A stretch of DNA of 64,000 bases from Kitasatospora sp. CB01950. GTDB lineage: Bacteria; Actinomycetota; Actinomycetes; Streptomycetales; Streptomycetaceae. The notes beneath the pieces were generated by a model that saw only the letters and a program-made list of their open reading frames with translations, did not search any database and was not told where the DNA came from. Within the stretch, counting starts at the first letter, position 1. The number at the start of each line of letters is the position of its first letter. Below are positions 1 through 8,776 of this stretch, one piece after another. The stretch covers positions 1 through 64,000 of the forward strand of contig NZ_LISX01000003.1 of assembly GCF_001905465.1 (NCBI RefSeq). The letters are read 5' to 3'. The position numbers were made by a program, and so were the translations under genes.

Positions 1-261
1 ACTCAATCAAGTTCAGTAGTCGCTCAACGGCCGGGTGGCGATGTGCACTCGCTGGACGCTGCGACCGGCCGCAGTGTGGTTCCTGAGCCTGTCGGTCCAA
101 CCGGACGTGTAGGCGTCCGGGTCGATTCGATTCCCGGCCAGGAAGTCCTCGATCTCTTCGGCCTCCCCTGCCACCTTGTATGCGGGCAGGGTCTCCAGTC
201 GGAACGCCGACCCGGAGAACCCGTGCAGTTGCTGCTGCCAGCGCTCACCATCCAAGGACAC
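1..261 (-). pseudogene. DUF6879-family protein, frameshifted and cut by the window edge
   Basis: The 82 residues read from 261 resemble the N-terminal half of the DUF6879 proteins common in streptomycetes, as judged by eye: a GFSGSAFRLETL-type start, then an acidic helix and RPLSDY. Family members are usually about twice as long. A TGA at 13-15 follows SDY directly. Adding one base after the TAC codon gives DYLNLIE, which fits the expected continuation of the family, so a one-base deletion is likely. The gene overlaps the next small gene by 17 bp, as in intact pairs. Function is unknown; these pairs often lie near Scr1-type XRE regulators, none of which is visible here. It is either a real pseudogene or a sequencing error. 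Confidence 0.6.
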
Positions 262-442
262 GTACGGCCTCCTTCACCACTGCCACTGGCAGCTCCACAG
301 CACCCTCGTGCGTCGGCACGGGAAGGTCGGCATACTGGTCGCCCTGAAGGACGAGGGTCCCCCGGTCGGTGACATGGACGTTGGGGCAGTCGCCGTCCTT
401 GCAGTCCCCGTTGCCAGTGCCGGTGATTCTCGTGTGCGACAT
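245..442 (-). CDS. Small conserved protein upstream of DUF6879
   Basis: This 65-residue protein starts MSHTRITGTGNGDC and has two closely spaced cysteines (CKDGDC) followed by a short beta-rich segment (TDRGTLVLQGDQ). Small proteins of this kind usually sit directly before a DUF6879 gene, and here the two overlap by 17 bp. I chose the internal ATG at 442 because the frame upstream of it has no family-like sequence. No enzyme motif is visible and the function is unknown. The partner XRE-type regulator expected upstream is missing; 443-615 holds no convincing gene. Confidence 0.55.
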   Translation of the reverse strand: MSHTRITGTGNGDCKDGDCPNVHVTDRGTLVLQGDQYADLPVPTHEGAVELPVAVVKEAVRVLGW

Positions 443-615
443 GCCAACCCCCTGGAGTGCACCCCGGATTGGGCTTCGGTCCGCAACGGTAGGGAACGCC
501 GACGCCAGCTGTCCACGCACTCGGGGCACTATTCCCGTCGCGGACTGATGATCACGGTCATGGGTCGGCCGGAGTGCCGTGATGTATCCGGTCGTTGAGG
601 AGGGCCCGGCTCTGA

Positions 616-723
616 CTGTTCCCCGATCGCCTTCCGCGTGCCGGTGCTGAACAGACGTACGCCGCCTACCTGGAGAACACCGACGGCTTCGAGGTCGAAC
701 TCGTCGCCATCGACACGCCCTGA
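616..723 (+). pseudogene. C-terminal remnant of a VOC (glyoxalase-like) protein
   Basis: After an in-frame TGA at 613-615 the frame is open to a TGA at 721. It ends in TYAAYLENTDGFEVELVA followed by IDTP, which is the usual C-terminal strand of vicinal-oxygen-chelate proteins, where a (Y/F)AA-F-DPDG-EVE pattern carries the last metal-binding Glu. No start codon or N-terminal module is present, so only the 3' end of a gene survives. The rest of 443-819 holds nothing else that I recognise. Confidence 0.5.
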
Positions 724-819
724 GGCCTGGGTGGGGGAGAGGGTGTTGCTCGGCCGAACGGATGGATGGGCGGGGTCGGGTGCGAGGGGCGGTGGGGGGT
801 GGGGACTACGGTCGGGGCC

Positions 820-1479
820 ATGCGGATTGTCATTGCGGGTGGTCATGGTCAGATCGCGCTTCGGGCCGAGCGGTTGCTCAGCGCGCGGGGGGACGAGGTC
901 GCGGGGGTGATTCGGCGGCCGGAGCAGGCGGGGGACCTGCTGGCGGCGGGCGCGGAGCCGGTGGTGTGCGACCTGGAGTCGGCGTCGGTCGCCGAGGTGG
1001 CACGGCATCTGGAGGGGGCGGATGCGGCGGTGTTCGCGGCGGGGGCGGGGCCCGGGAGCGGGGCGGCGCGGAAGGACAGCGTCGACCACCGGGCGTGTGT
1101 GCTGTTCGCGGACGCGGCGGAGGCGGCCGGGGTACGGCGCTTCGTCGTCGTGTCGAGCATGGGTGCGGACCGGGAGCCGGCGGAGGGGACCGATCCGGTG
1201 TTCGCCGCGTATCTGCGGGCCAAGGCGGCGGCCGATGCCGATGTGCGGTCACGGGCGGGGCTGGACTGGACGATTCTGCGCCCGGGCGGGCTGACGGACA
1301 GGCCGGGCAGCGGTCGGGTGGCGCTGGCGCCGTCCACGGGGCACGGGTCGGTGCCGCGCGACGACGTGGCGGCGGTGCTGGTGGCGCTGCTCGACGAACC
1401 GGCGGCGGTGGGACGGACGTTGGAGCTCATCGGCGGCAACTCGCCGGTGGACGAGGCGGTTTCGGCACTGGCGGGCTGA
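820..1479 (+). CDS. Atypical SDR / NmrA-like NAD(P)-binding protein
   Basis: This 219-residue protein opens with a Rossmann glycine motif (VIAGGHGQIA, residues 4-13), then a basic RRP element that suggests NADP(H). VVVSSMGAD and DWTILRPGGLTD are typical of atypical short-chain dehydrogenases of the NAD(P)H-binding/NmrA-like group. These act as sugar-epimerase-like enzymes, quinone reductases or redox sensors. The catalytic YxxxK appears only as AYLRAKAAAD. The ATG at 820 places the glycine motif at the extreme N terminus, as is normal. It is monocistronic and convergent with the ROK kinase gene. The substrate cannot be told from sequence. Confidence 0.85.
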   Translation: MRIVIAGGHGQIALRAERLLSARGDEVAGVIRRPEQAGDLLAAGAEPVVCDLESASVAEVARHLEGADAAVFAAGAGPGSGAARKDSVDHRACVLFADAAEAAGVRRFVVVSSMGADREPAEGTDPVFAAYLRAKAAADADVRSRAGLDWTILRPGGLTDRPGSGRVALAPSTGHGSVPRDDVAAVLVALLDEPAAVGRTLELIGGNSPVDEAVSALAG

Positions 1480-1515
1480 GCGTACCGCGGCTCGGGGGGC
1501 CTGCGGCGGCGTCCG

Positions 1516-2493
1516 TCAGGGGGCCGAGGGCGCGGCGTCGCGGGCCAGGGCGGCCGCGCCGATGAGGCCCGCGGTGGTGCCGAGGCGGGCGGGGGCGAGG
1601 GCGAGGCGGCGGGTGAAGGAGAGGGTCGCGTAGGAGTCGAGGTGGTGGCGGAGGGGGGTGAAGAGGGTGTCGCCGGCACCCGCGACGCCGCCGCCGATGA
1701 CGGCGACGTCGAGCTCGACGAGGGTGGCTGTGGCGGCGATGCCGGCCGCCAGGGCCTTCGCGGCGCGGTCGAAGGCGGCCAGGGCGAGCGGGTCGCCGGC
1801 CTTCGCGGCGCGGGCGACGCCCGTCGCGGTGGCGTCGCCGTCGGGGCCGGGGCGCCAGCCGCTCCCGGCGGCGGTGCGGGCGATGGCGGTGCCGGAGGCG
1901 AGGCCTTCGAGGCAGCCGCGGGAGCCGCAGGGGCAGGGGCGGCCCTCGAAGTCGACGCTGATGTGTCCGAGGTGGCCGGCGTTGCCGGTGGTGCCGGTGT
2001 GCAGGCGGCCGTCGAGGACGAGTCCGGCGCCGACGCCGGTGGAGACGACCAGGCAGAGCGCGTTGCGGTAGGGGCGGGCCGCGCCGCGCCAGTGTTCGGC
2101 GGCGGTCATGGCGACGGCGTCCCCGCCGAGCACCACCGGCAGGCCGCGGACGGCGGGGTGCGCGGAGGCCTCGGCGTGGAGCGGGAACTCGCGCCAGCCG
2201 GGCAGGTTGACGGGGCTGACGGTGCCGGCGGCGATGTCGACCGGCCCGGCGCTGCCGATGCCGAGCGCACGCACCCGGGTCCACTCGGGGCGGCGGGCGA
2301 GCTCGTCCAGCACGTGCGAGACGGCGGCCATCAGTCGGTGGCGGTCGCCGTCCGCAGGAGTGGGGACCTGGAGTCGGTGCAGCAGGGCGCCCCGGGTGTC
2401 GACCAGGCCGCCGGCGATCTTCGTGCCGCCGATGTCGAGGCCCGCGAGCAGCGGTTCGTCGGGGGTGACGGGGCCGGCCGGGGGGTGGCTCAT
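1516..2493 (-). CDS. ROK-family sugar kinase (glucokinase-like)
   Basis: This 325-residue protein lacks an N-terminal winged helix, so it is a kinase and not a ROK repressor. LAGLDIGGTKIAGGLVD is the phosphate-1 loop of the sugar kinase/Hsp70 fold. VVSTGVGAGLVLDGRL is followed by the zinc-binding ROK signature with GHISVDFEGRPCPCGSRGCLEG (HX9-10CXCGXXGCXE), and VIGGGVAGAG is the adenosine motif. It should phosphorylate a hexose at the expense of ATP in the cytosol; glucose, mannose, fructose and N-acetylglucosamine are all possible. The ATG at 2493 has GGAG upstream. A LacI-type palindrome overlaps the predicted -35 box, so sugar-responsive control is likely. Confidence 0.9.
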   Translation of the reverse strand: MSHPPAGPVTPDEPLLAGLDIGGTKIAGGLVDTRGALLHRLQVPTPADGDRHRLMAAVSHVLDELARRPEWTRVRALGIGSAGPVDIAAGTVSPVNLPGWREFPLHAEASAHPAVRGLPVVLGGDAVAMTAAEHWRGAARPYRNALCLVVSTGVGAGLVLDGRLHTGTTGNAGHLGHISVDFEGRPCPCGSRGCLEGLASGTAIARTAAGSGWRPGPDGDATATGVARAAKAGDPLALAAFDRAAKALAAGIAATATLVELDVAVIGGGVAGAGDTLFTPLRHHLDSYATLSFTRRLALAPARLGTTAGLIGAAALARDAAPSAP

Positions 2494-2555
2494 GGTGACG
2501 TCTCCGCAGGTGGGACGGGGAGCGCCGTGGTGCGTGGCAGGGCGCCGTCGGATCG

Positions 2556-2590
2556 ATCCTGTGATTCTGGCCCGCTTTGACAACGTTGTC
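2556..2590 (-). promoter_or_regulatory. Promoter with LacI-type operator for the ROK kinase
   Basis: GACAACGTTGTC at 2579-2590 is a perfect 12-bp palindrome with the central CG step typical of LacI-family operators. Reading leftward, TTGTCA (2578-2583) and CAGGAT (2556-2561), separated by 16 bp, make a good vegetative promoter. The palindrome covers the -35 box, so a bound repressor would block the polymerase. The LacI gene 0.7 kb away at 3264 is an obvious candidate regulator, but this is inference. Confidence 0.5.
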
Positions 2591-2755
2591 CAGCAGGTGC
2601 GGAAAGGGTGTTGCGGTGGCGTGGACCGCCGTGATTCCGCCATTCATGGGTCGTGTGCGGTCGATGAGGGTCGGGCGGCGCATGGGTGCGGCACGGGGCG
2701 GGGAGGTGTCCGGACGCCCGTGGGGATCCGTGCCCGCGGGAGAACGGAGGGGATC

Positions 2756-3232
2756 ATGCGACGTGACATCGCCGCTGTGGCAGGCGTGTTGGCCCTGGCG
2801 GCCGGGGCGTTGACGATTGCGCCCTCGGCGCACGCGACGGAGACGACGGCAACGACCTTGACGGGAGGCTGCTGGTCCACCGGGTGCGACGGCAAGGACC
2901 CGTCGACGAACTGTCAGGGGGACGCCGTCACGGTGGGCAGCTTCTCGCTGCCGCAGGGCAGCGGATACCGGGTGGTGGAGATGCGCTACTCGCCGTCCTG
3001 CGAGGCGAGTTGGGCGCGGCTGTCGAACGGTTCGTACGACGTGCACAACGCCGCGCCGCCGTACACGAAGATCATCCGCAACAGCGACGGCCGGTCCTAC
3101 CAGTGCACCGTCCAGACCAGCGGTGGCTCCTGCTACACGGCCATGGTCGGCGACCACAACGTCACCAGCTACGCGTACGGCTGGTACGACGCCGGCGTCG
3201 TGGTCTACACCGGTCGGACGGCGAACTACTGA
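2756..3232 (+). CDS. Secreted DUF2690-family protein
   Basis: This 158-residue protein has a classical signal peptide: MRRD, a hydrophobic stretch to about residue 22, then an APSAHA cleavage site. The mature part resembles DUF2690 proteins: CDGKDPSTNCQGDAVTV, then VVEMRYSPSCEASWARL. Several cysteines suggest disulfides outside the cell. The function of the family is unknown; in streptomycetes these domains also occur attached to XRE regulators and peptidoglycan-binding proteins. The ATG at 2756 follows ACGGAGGGGATC, a strong ribosome binding site. It lies between a divergent ROK kinase and a LacI gene starting 31 bp downstream. Confidence 0.8.
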   Translation: MRRDIAAVAGVLALAAGALTIAPSAHATETTATTLTGGCWSTGCDGKDPSTNCQGDAVTVGSFSLPQGSGYRVVEMRYSPSCEASWARLSNGSYDVHNAAPPYTKIIRNSDGRSYQCTVQTSGGSCYTAMVGDHNVTSYAYGWYDAGVVVYTGRTANY

Positions 3233-3263
3233 GGCCGGGGGTGCCCGCACTATTCTCCGTGGC

Positions 3264-4277
3264 ATGACGAGCAGCCTCCGCACCGGTGTCCGACCGACCA
3301 TGAAGGACGTCGCCGCGGCGGCGGGCGTCGGCCTGAAGACCGTCTCCCGGGTGGTCAACGGGGAGCCCGGGGTGACGGACGGGACGGCGGGGCGGGTGCG
3401 GGAGGCGATCGAGGCGCTCGGGTTCCGGCGCAACGACAGCGCGCGGCTGCTGCGGACCGGCCGCACCGCGAGTGTCGCGCTGCTGCTGGAGGACATCAGC
3501 GACCCGTTCTCCTCCGCGCTGTCCCGGGCCGTCGAGCGGGTCGCGGCGGCCGAGGACTGCCTGCTGTTCACCGGATCCAGCGGCGAACGGGCGGAGCGGG
3601 AACGGGAGTTGGCTCTGGCGTTCTGCGCCCGGCGGGTGGACGGGCTGCTCGTGGTGCCCGCCGGGGACGACCACCGGTACCTGCTGCCGGAGATCGCCTC
3701 CGGCACGCCCGTGGTGTTCCTGGACCGGCCCGCCGGCGCCATCGACGCGGACGCGGTGCTCAGCGACAACGCGGGCGGCGCCCGCCGGGGCACCGCGCAC
3801 CTGATCGCCCACGGCCATCGCCGGATCGGCTTCGTCGGCGACCTGCGGGCCATCCACACCGCCGCCGAACGCGAACGCGGCTACCGCGCCGCGATGGCCG
3901 AGGCCGGCCTGCCGGTGGACGAACGCTGGGTGGACTGCGGCCCCACCGACCGGGCCCGGGTCGGCGAGGCGGTGCGCCGCCTCACCACCGGACCGGACGC
4001 CGTCACCGCGCTGTTCACCGCCAACAACCGCGTCACCCTGGCCGCCCTGCACCACCTCCCCGCCGACCGCCGTCCGGCCGTGGTCGGCTTCGACGACCTG
4101 GAACTCGCCGACCTGCTCACCCCCGGCCTCACCGTGGTCGCCCAGGACCCGGCCGCCCTCGGCGCCCTGGCCGCCCGCCGCCTCTTCGCCCGCCTGGCCG
4201 GCGACCGCAGCGACCCCGCCCGGCTGGAGGTTCCGACCACCCTGATCGCGCGGGGGTCGGGCGAGATCCGGCCCTGA
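3264..4277 (+). CDS. LacI-family transcriptional regulator
   Basis: This 337-residue protein starts with a LacI helix-turn-helix (residues 13-60: MKDVAAAAGVGLKTVSRVVN, then a hinge ending FRRNDSARLLRTGRT). A periplasmic-binding-like sensor domain follows (ALLLEDISDPFSS, DGLLVVPAG, VGFDDLELADLLTPGLTVV). It should bind a sugar or sugar phosphate and release a palindromic operator. GACAACGTTGTC at 2579 upstream of the ROK kinase is a plausible target; no comparable palindrome lies just before its own start. The start at 3264 gives the normal N-terminal length. Effector unknown. Confidence 0.9.
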   Translation: MTSSLRTGVRPTMKDVAAAAGVGLKTVSRVVNGEPGVTDGTAGRVREAIEALGFRRNDSARLLRTGRTASVALLLEDISDPFSSALSRAVERVAAAEDCLLFTGSSGERAERERELALAFCARRVDGLLVVPAGDDHRYLLPEIASGTPVVFLDRPAGAIDADAVLSDNAGGARRGTAHLIAHGHRRIGFVGDLRAIHTAAERERGYRAAMAEAGLPVDERWVDCGPTDRARVGEAVRRLTTGPDAVTALFTANNRVTLAALHHLPADRRPAVVGFDDLELADLLTPGLTVVAQDPAALGALAARRLFARLAGDRSDPARLEVPTTLIARGSGEIRP

Positions 4278-4338
4278 TGAAGCGTCAGGAAGTTGATAGA
4301 AGCATGAGAGTTGATGCGCTATGGCTTTTGACGAATCA

Positions 4339-5031
4339 TCAGGGCGTTGATGGCGAAGGCGAGTCGAGGAGTTCCAGCCAGTAGCGCTGGTCCGTGCCGA
4401 TCCGGCCCGGCGGCAGGGCGAGCAGCCACCGCGTGAGCTCCGCGCCGACCGGGAGCTCGTCGTAGAAGCCGAACGCCAGCCCGGGCAGTTCGCCCCAGCG
4501 CAGCCACCCTTCCAGGACGTCGGTGAGGTGGCGGTCGGCGGTCGCGGTCCGGGTGGCCTCCCAGGTGCGCAGCCAGCGGGTGAGGCTGCCGGTGGCCGTT
4601 GAGACGGTCTCCAGGACCTCGGCGACGCCCGGCAGCGGGTCGGGCCGGTCCAGGGCGGCGGACCACCAGGAGTCCAGGACGTCGACGACCCGGTCGGCGT
4701 GCGGCCAGGCGTGCCAGTCGGCGGCGAGCAGCCGGGAGGCGATCAGCGGGCCGTCGACCCGCATCCGGCCGGTCGTCAACTGCCGCAGGATGCGCGGCGC
4801 GAGGCGGCGGTACAGGGCGGGGAAGTCCTCCCAGAGGTCGGTGCTCTTCGCTGCCGCCCGGTGCAGCAGGCGGTCCGGCACCAGGGCGGCGGGGCCGGAC
4901 AGCAGGGCGAAGTCCTCGGGGTCCCAGCAGTGTTCGCAGCCGCGTACGGGCGGCCCGGGGCGTTCGGCCCGGCGGGCGGCGGTGTCGAGGGCGTCCAGGG
5001 TGTGGTGCAGGCGCTGCTGACTGGTCGTCAT
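4339..5031 (-). CDS. Conserved hypothetical protein with an N-terminal CxxC
   Basis: This 230-residue, mostly alpha-helical, tryptophan-rich cytosolic protein matches no family I recognise. The visible feature is GCEHCWDPED near residues 26-35, a CxxC pair that may bind metal or be redox active. The last residues (DSPSPSTP) look unrelated to the rest. The DNA just beyond the stop (4280-4335) is clearly more AT-rich than its surroundings and contains GTTGAT several times, so the 3' end may have been altered by a deletion or insertion. The ATG at 5031 is taken as the start. No operon partners. Confidence 0.6.
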   Translation of the reverse strand: MTTSQQRLHHTLDALDTAARRAERPGPPVRGCEHCWDPEDFALLSGPAALVPDRLLHRAAAKSTDLWEDFPALYRRLAPRILRQLTTGRMRVDGPLIASRLLAADWHAWPHADRVVDVLDSWWSAALDRPDPLPGVAEVLETVSTATGSLTRWLRTWEATRTATADRHLTDVLEGWLRWGELPGLAFGFYDELPVGAELTRWLLALPPGRIGTDQRYWLELLDSPSPSTP

Positions 5032-5252
5032 GGTTCCTGTCCTGGGGACTCCGCCGGTGCGAGCGGCGAAGAGCGCGACGCTACCAGAGGCGGTGGCCGG
5101 GCCCTGCGGGCGGGGCCACGTTGCGGGGGCGGCGGAAGGTTGCATCAAGGCTCCGTGGTGATCATCACACCGGGTGGGGTGAAACGTACGGACGGTGTGA
5201 GACGTCGAGATTCTGCGGGAGAGATTTGCCAATCGAGCAGATCGGGGTACGC

Positions 5253-7283
5253 ATGGTGTCCGGCGAGCCGAGGGACGCGGTCGAGGAACAGCGGGAGGTC
5301 GAGGAAGGAGCACCGGGCGGGCCGCGGAGGCGCAGATTGCGCCGACTGCGGCCGGACTACCCACGCGCCGGCCGCCGGGGCGTGCGGCGCTGGCTCCCGT
5401 CCTGGCGTCAACTGGTGCTGCTCACCACGGGGTTCGTCGGTGCACTGACCGCCGCAGCGGTGGTGATGTACGCGCGGACGGACATCCCGACGGACCTGAA
5501 CGCGTTCGCCACCCAGCAGAACAACGTCTACTACTGGGCGGACGGCACCGAAATGGCCCGCACCGGCCTGGTCAACCGGCAGGACGTGCCGCTGGAGCAG
5601 GTGCCGGAGAAGGTGCAGTGGGCAGTGCTCGCGGCGGAGAACGCGAGCTTCTACTCGGACCCCGGGGTCTCGGTGAAGGGCATCGCCCGGGCGTTCTACC
5701 GGATGGGGTCCGGCGGCGACACCCAGGGCGGCTCGACCATCACCCAGCAGTACGTGAAGAACGCCTACCTGAACCAGCGTCAGGACTTCACGCGCAAGCT
5801 CGACGAGGCGTTCATCGCACTCAAGCTGGACCGGCAGGTCGACAAGAAGGACATCCTCGGCGGCTACCTGAACATCAGCTGGTTCGGACGCGGCAGCTAC
5901 GGCATCGAGCGGGCCGCGCAGGCCTACTACGGCAAGCACGTGTCCCAACTCAACGCCAGCGAAGGCGCGTTCCTCGCCGCCGTGCTGAAGGGCGCCTCGC
6001 TGTACGACCCGGCGCTCGGCGACGAGAACCGGGCCCGGGCGGTGGAACGCTGGGCGTGGATCCTGGACCGGATGGTCGAGATCGGGAAGCTGTCTGCCGA
6101 GGAGCGGGCCCAGTACAACGTCTTCCCGGAACCGCAGGCCCCGCAGCAGCAGGCCGGCCTGAGCGGGCAGACCGGCTACCTGGTGGACCTGGCGCGGGCC
6201 TACCTGCAGAGCCATGCCGATGTCTCGCCGGCCCAGTTCGACCTGGGCGGCTACCAGATCTACACCACCTTCGAGAAGCCCCGGCAGGGCGCGCTCACCC
6301 AGGCCGTCCAGGACGCCGCGAAGAACCTCGACCCGGACAACCGCCCCGCCGACCAGAACGTCCACCTGGGCGCGGCCTCGGTCGGCGCGGACGGGCGCAT
6401 CCTCGCCGTCTACGGCGGACCGGACTACCTGAAGCAGGGCTTCAACAACGCCAACACCTCCAACGTGCCCGCCGGTTCGGCGTTCACGCCGCTGGTGTAC
6501 GCCGCCGGGCTCGACCAGGGCGTCCAGCGCGAACGGCAGGGCAACCGCAAACCGGTCGGGCCCAGCACGTTCTACGACGGCGACAACGGCGTCGACCTGC
6601 AGACCCCCGAGGGCCCGTACTGGGCGCGGGACGGCAAGAAGGCCAAGTCCGCCAACGACGACGGCCGCAGCTGGGGGCCGATCAGCCTGCGGGCCGCCGT
6701 CGAACAGTCCGTCAACGGGCCGATGGAACAACTCGGCATGGACGTCGGCCTCGACAACGTCCGCCGCAGCGCGCTCGGCTTCGGGCTGCTGCCCGACAGC
6801 ATGGGCGACCTGGTGCCCGGCTTCTCGCTGGGCAACTCCACGCCCAGCGCGATCCGGCTCGCCGACGCCTACACCGCCTTCGGCGGGCAGGGCATGCGCA
6901 CCGACCCGTACTCCGTCGACCGGGTCAGCCGCAACGGCGCGGACATCGCAGTGGAACGCCCCGACGCCGTCCGGGCCGCCACCGTGACGGTGGCCGCCGA
7001 GATCGACACCGCGCTGCGCGGCGCGGTCAAGGACGGCACCGCCAAGGAGGTCGGGAAGGCCGTCCCCGACGCCGCCGGGAAGACCGGCGTCAACCAGGCG
7101 CGCACCGCGGGCTGGTTCGTCGGCTACCGGGGCGCCGTCGCCACCGCCGTCTCGCTGTTCCGGATGGACGCGAAGACGCTGGAACTCCAGCCGCTCACCG
7201 GGGTGGCCGGGGCGGCCCCGAACACCCCCGACCACACCACCCCGGCCGCGATCTGGGCTGCCTACACGAAGGCGGCGGGGTGA
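5253..7283 (+). CDS. Class A penicillin-binding protein (GT51 + transpeptidase) with altered SxxK
   Basis: This 676-residue bifunctional PBP has a short basic cytoplasmic tail, one membrane anchor (about residues 48-70), a GT51 glycosyltransferase domain and a transpeptidase domain. The GT51 motifs are AENASFY with likely catalytic Glu129, then GGSTITQQYVKN. The transpeptidase keeps SVN (486-488) and KTG (610-612), but the active-site motif reads GSAFTP: Ser409 is present and the expected Lys412 is Thr. That lysine normally activates the serine, so glycan polymerisation may persist while cross-linking is weak or absent. No PASTA domain. It is convergent with the deacetylase-like gene. The ATG at 5253 leaves a short acidic-basic N tail. 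Confidence 0.92.
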   Translation: MVSGEPRDAVEEQREVEEGAPGGPRRRRLRRLRPDYPRAGRRGVRRWLPSWRQLVLLTTGFVGALTAAAVVMYARTDIPTDLNAFATQQNNVYYWADGTEMARTGLVNRQDVPLEQVPEKVQWAVLAAENASFYSDPGVSVKGIARAFYRMGSGGDTQGGSTITQQYVKNAYLNQRQDFTRKLDEAFIALKLDRQVDKKDILGGYLNISWFGRGSYGIERAAQAYYGKHVSQLNASEGAFLAAVLKGASLYDPALGDENRARAVERWAWILDRMVEIGKLSAEERAQYNVFPEPQAPQQQAGLSGQTGYLVDLARAYLQSHADVSPAQFDLGGYQIYTTFEKPRQGALTQAVQDAAKNLDPDNRPADQNVHLGAASVGADGRILAVYGGPDYLKQGFNNANTSNVPAGSAFTPLVYAAGLDQGVQRERQGNRKPVGPSTFYDGDNGVDLQTPEGPYWARDGKKAKSANDDGRSWGPISLRAAVEQSVNGPMEQLGMDVGLDNVRRSALGFGLLPDSMGDLVPGFSLGNSTPSAIRLADAYTAFGGQGMRTDPYSVDRVSRNGADIAVERPDAVRAATVTVAAEIDTALRGAVKDGTAKEVGKAVPDAAGKTGVNQARTAGWFVGYRGAVATAVSLFRMDAKTLELQPLTGVAGAAPNTPDHTTPAAIWAAYTKAAG

Positions 7284-7304
7284 TGAAGTCCTCGGCGCGA
7301 CAGG

Positions 7305-8597
7305 CTACTTGAGGTAGGTCGGCCAGTCCGGGGCCTGGGCCGGGTCGAGGCGGCGGAGCTGGTCCAGGACCTTCGGGTCCTGGGCGTCCAGCCAGTCGGA
7401 GAGCTCCTTGAACGAGACGCAGCGGACGTCCTGCTTCTTGCAGACCTGCTTCATCACGTCCTCGATGGCCTGCATGTAGATGCCGCCGTTCCAGGTCTCG
7501 AAGTGGTTCCCGATGAACAGCGGGGCCCGGCTGCCGTTGTAGACCCGCGAGAAGCCGTCCAGGTATCCCTCGCGGGTCTGCTTCTCCCAGGAGGTGTACT
7601 TCTTCGGGTCGCCCTGGGTGCTGTCGCCGGACTGGTTGGCGAGGAAGTTGAAGTCCATCGACAGCACCTGCTTGTTGCCGAACGGGATCAGCTGGAGCGG
7701 AAAGTTCCACACCCCGCCGGCCTTCGACGGCCACACCTGGAACTCGCCCGGGGAGCTGGCGTCGTAGCGCCAGCCGAGCTCCTTCGCCACCGTCAGCAGG
7801 TTCTTCTGCCCCTCCAGGCACGGCGCGCGGCCGCCCGCGAGCTCCTTGCGGAAGTCGAACGGCAGCGGGGCCTCCTGGGTGAAGCCGGTGTTCGTCCTCC
7901 AGTTGGTGACGAACGAGACCGCCTGCTCGATCTCGCTGCGCCACTCGTCGGTGCTCCAGTCGCCGCCGCCCTTCGCGCCGCAGAAGTGACCGTTGAAGTG
8001 GGTGCCGATCTCGTTGCCGTCCTGCCAGGCCAGGCGCAGCTGTTCGAGGGTCTCCTTGACGTGCTCGCCGGTGGGGAAGGAGATGGCGGCGCTGCCCGGG
8101 TCGTGCTGCGGCGGGCGGTACAGCCCGTGCTTCGCCTCCGGGAGGAGATAGATCCCGGTGAGGAAGAACGTCATGCTGGCGTTGTTCTCCTTCGCCAGCT
8201 TGCGGAAGCGGGAGAACAGGTGGTCGTCGTTCTCCAGCGCGCCGTCCCAGGAGAACACCACGAACTGCGGGGGCTTCTCGCCGGGTTTCAGCTTCTCGAT
8301 CTTGAGCTGGTTCGGCTGCGGCCCCGTGTCGGAGGTCGAGCCGTCGCCGAGCACCTTCACCTTGCCGTCCCAGGACGGGGAGGGCGACGTGCTCGGGCTC
8401 GGGCTCGGTGGTGGGGCGCTGCCCGTGGCGGGTGGTGCGGTGGAGAGCGACTGCTGCGCGGAGGACGAACCGCCGCCGGTGGTCAGGCTCACCGCGAGTG
8501 CGGTGACCGCGCCGGCCGCCACCACGGCCGCCGCGACCTGCGCGATTCTGACCCGCCGCGGCCTGCCGCCGCCGCCCGCCCGCCTGTCGTCCGTCAT
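7305..8597 (-). CDS. Membrane-anchored polysaccharide-deacetylase-like protein
   Basis: This 430-residue exported protein has a basic N terminus, a hydrophobic segment at about residues 19-41, and a Ser/Pro/Thr-rich linker (to about residue 75). The C-terminal NodB-like region has FVVFSWDGA in place of the usual TFDDG, then MTFFLTGIYLLP and EIGTHFNGHFCG, which supplies the HxxxH metal motif. It could deacetylate a cell-wall or extracellular polysaccharide, but the first motif is unusual, so activity is uncertain. Its stop lies 22 bp from the end of the convergent PBP gene, and both probably act at the cell wall. Confidence 0.78.
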   Translation of the reverse strand: MTDDRRAGGGGRPRRVRIAQVAAAVVAAGAVTALAVSLTTGGGSSSAQQSLSTAPPATGSAPPPSPSPSTSPSPSWDGKVKVLGDGSTSDTGPQPNQLKIEKLKPGEKPPQFVVFSWDGALENDDHLFSRFRKLAKENNASMTFFLTGIYLLPEAKHGLYRPPQHDPGSAAISFPTGEHVKETLEQLRLAWQDGNEIGTHFNGHFCGAKGGGDWSTDEWRSEIEQAVSFVTNWRTNTGFTQEAPLPFDFRKELAGGRAPCLEGQKNLLTVAKELGWRYDASSPGEFQVWPSKAGGVWNFPLQLIPFGNKQVLSMDFNFLANQSGDSTQGDPKKYTSWEKQTREGYLDGFSRVYNGSRAPLFIGNHFETWNGGIYMQAIEDVMKQVCKKQDVRCVSFKELSDWLDAQDPKVLDQLRRLDPAQAPDWPTYLK

Positions 8598-8776
8598 CGC
8601 TCGCCGTCCCCTCCGCCGTGCGGCCGCCCGGCTGGCAGACCGCTCGCTGGTAGGACGATCAGGATGATCGGAATGGTTACCTCGTGGCGGGAGGTATCAG
8701 CAGGCGGACGGCGTCGAGCTGACGCGACGTCAGGCCCGGCGGGCGGCGGACACCCCCGGGCGGATCTCGTTCGACC

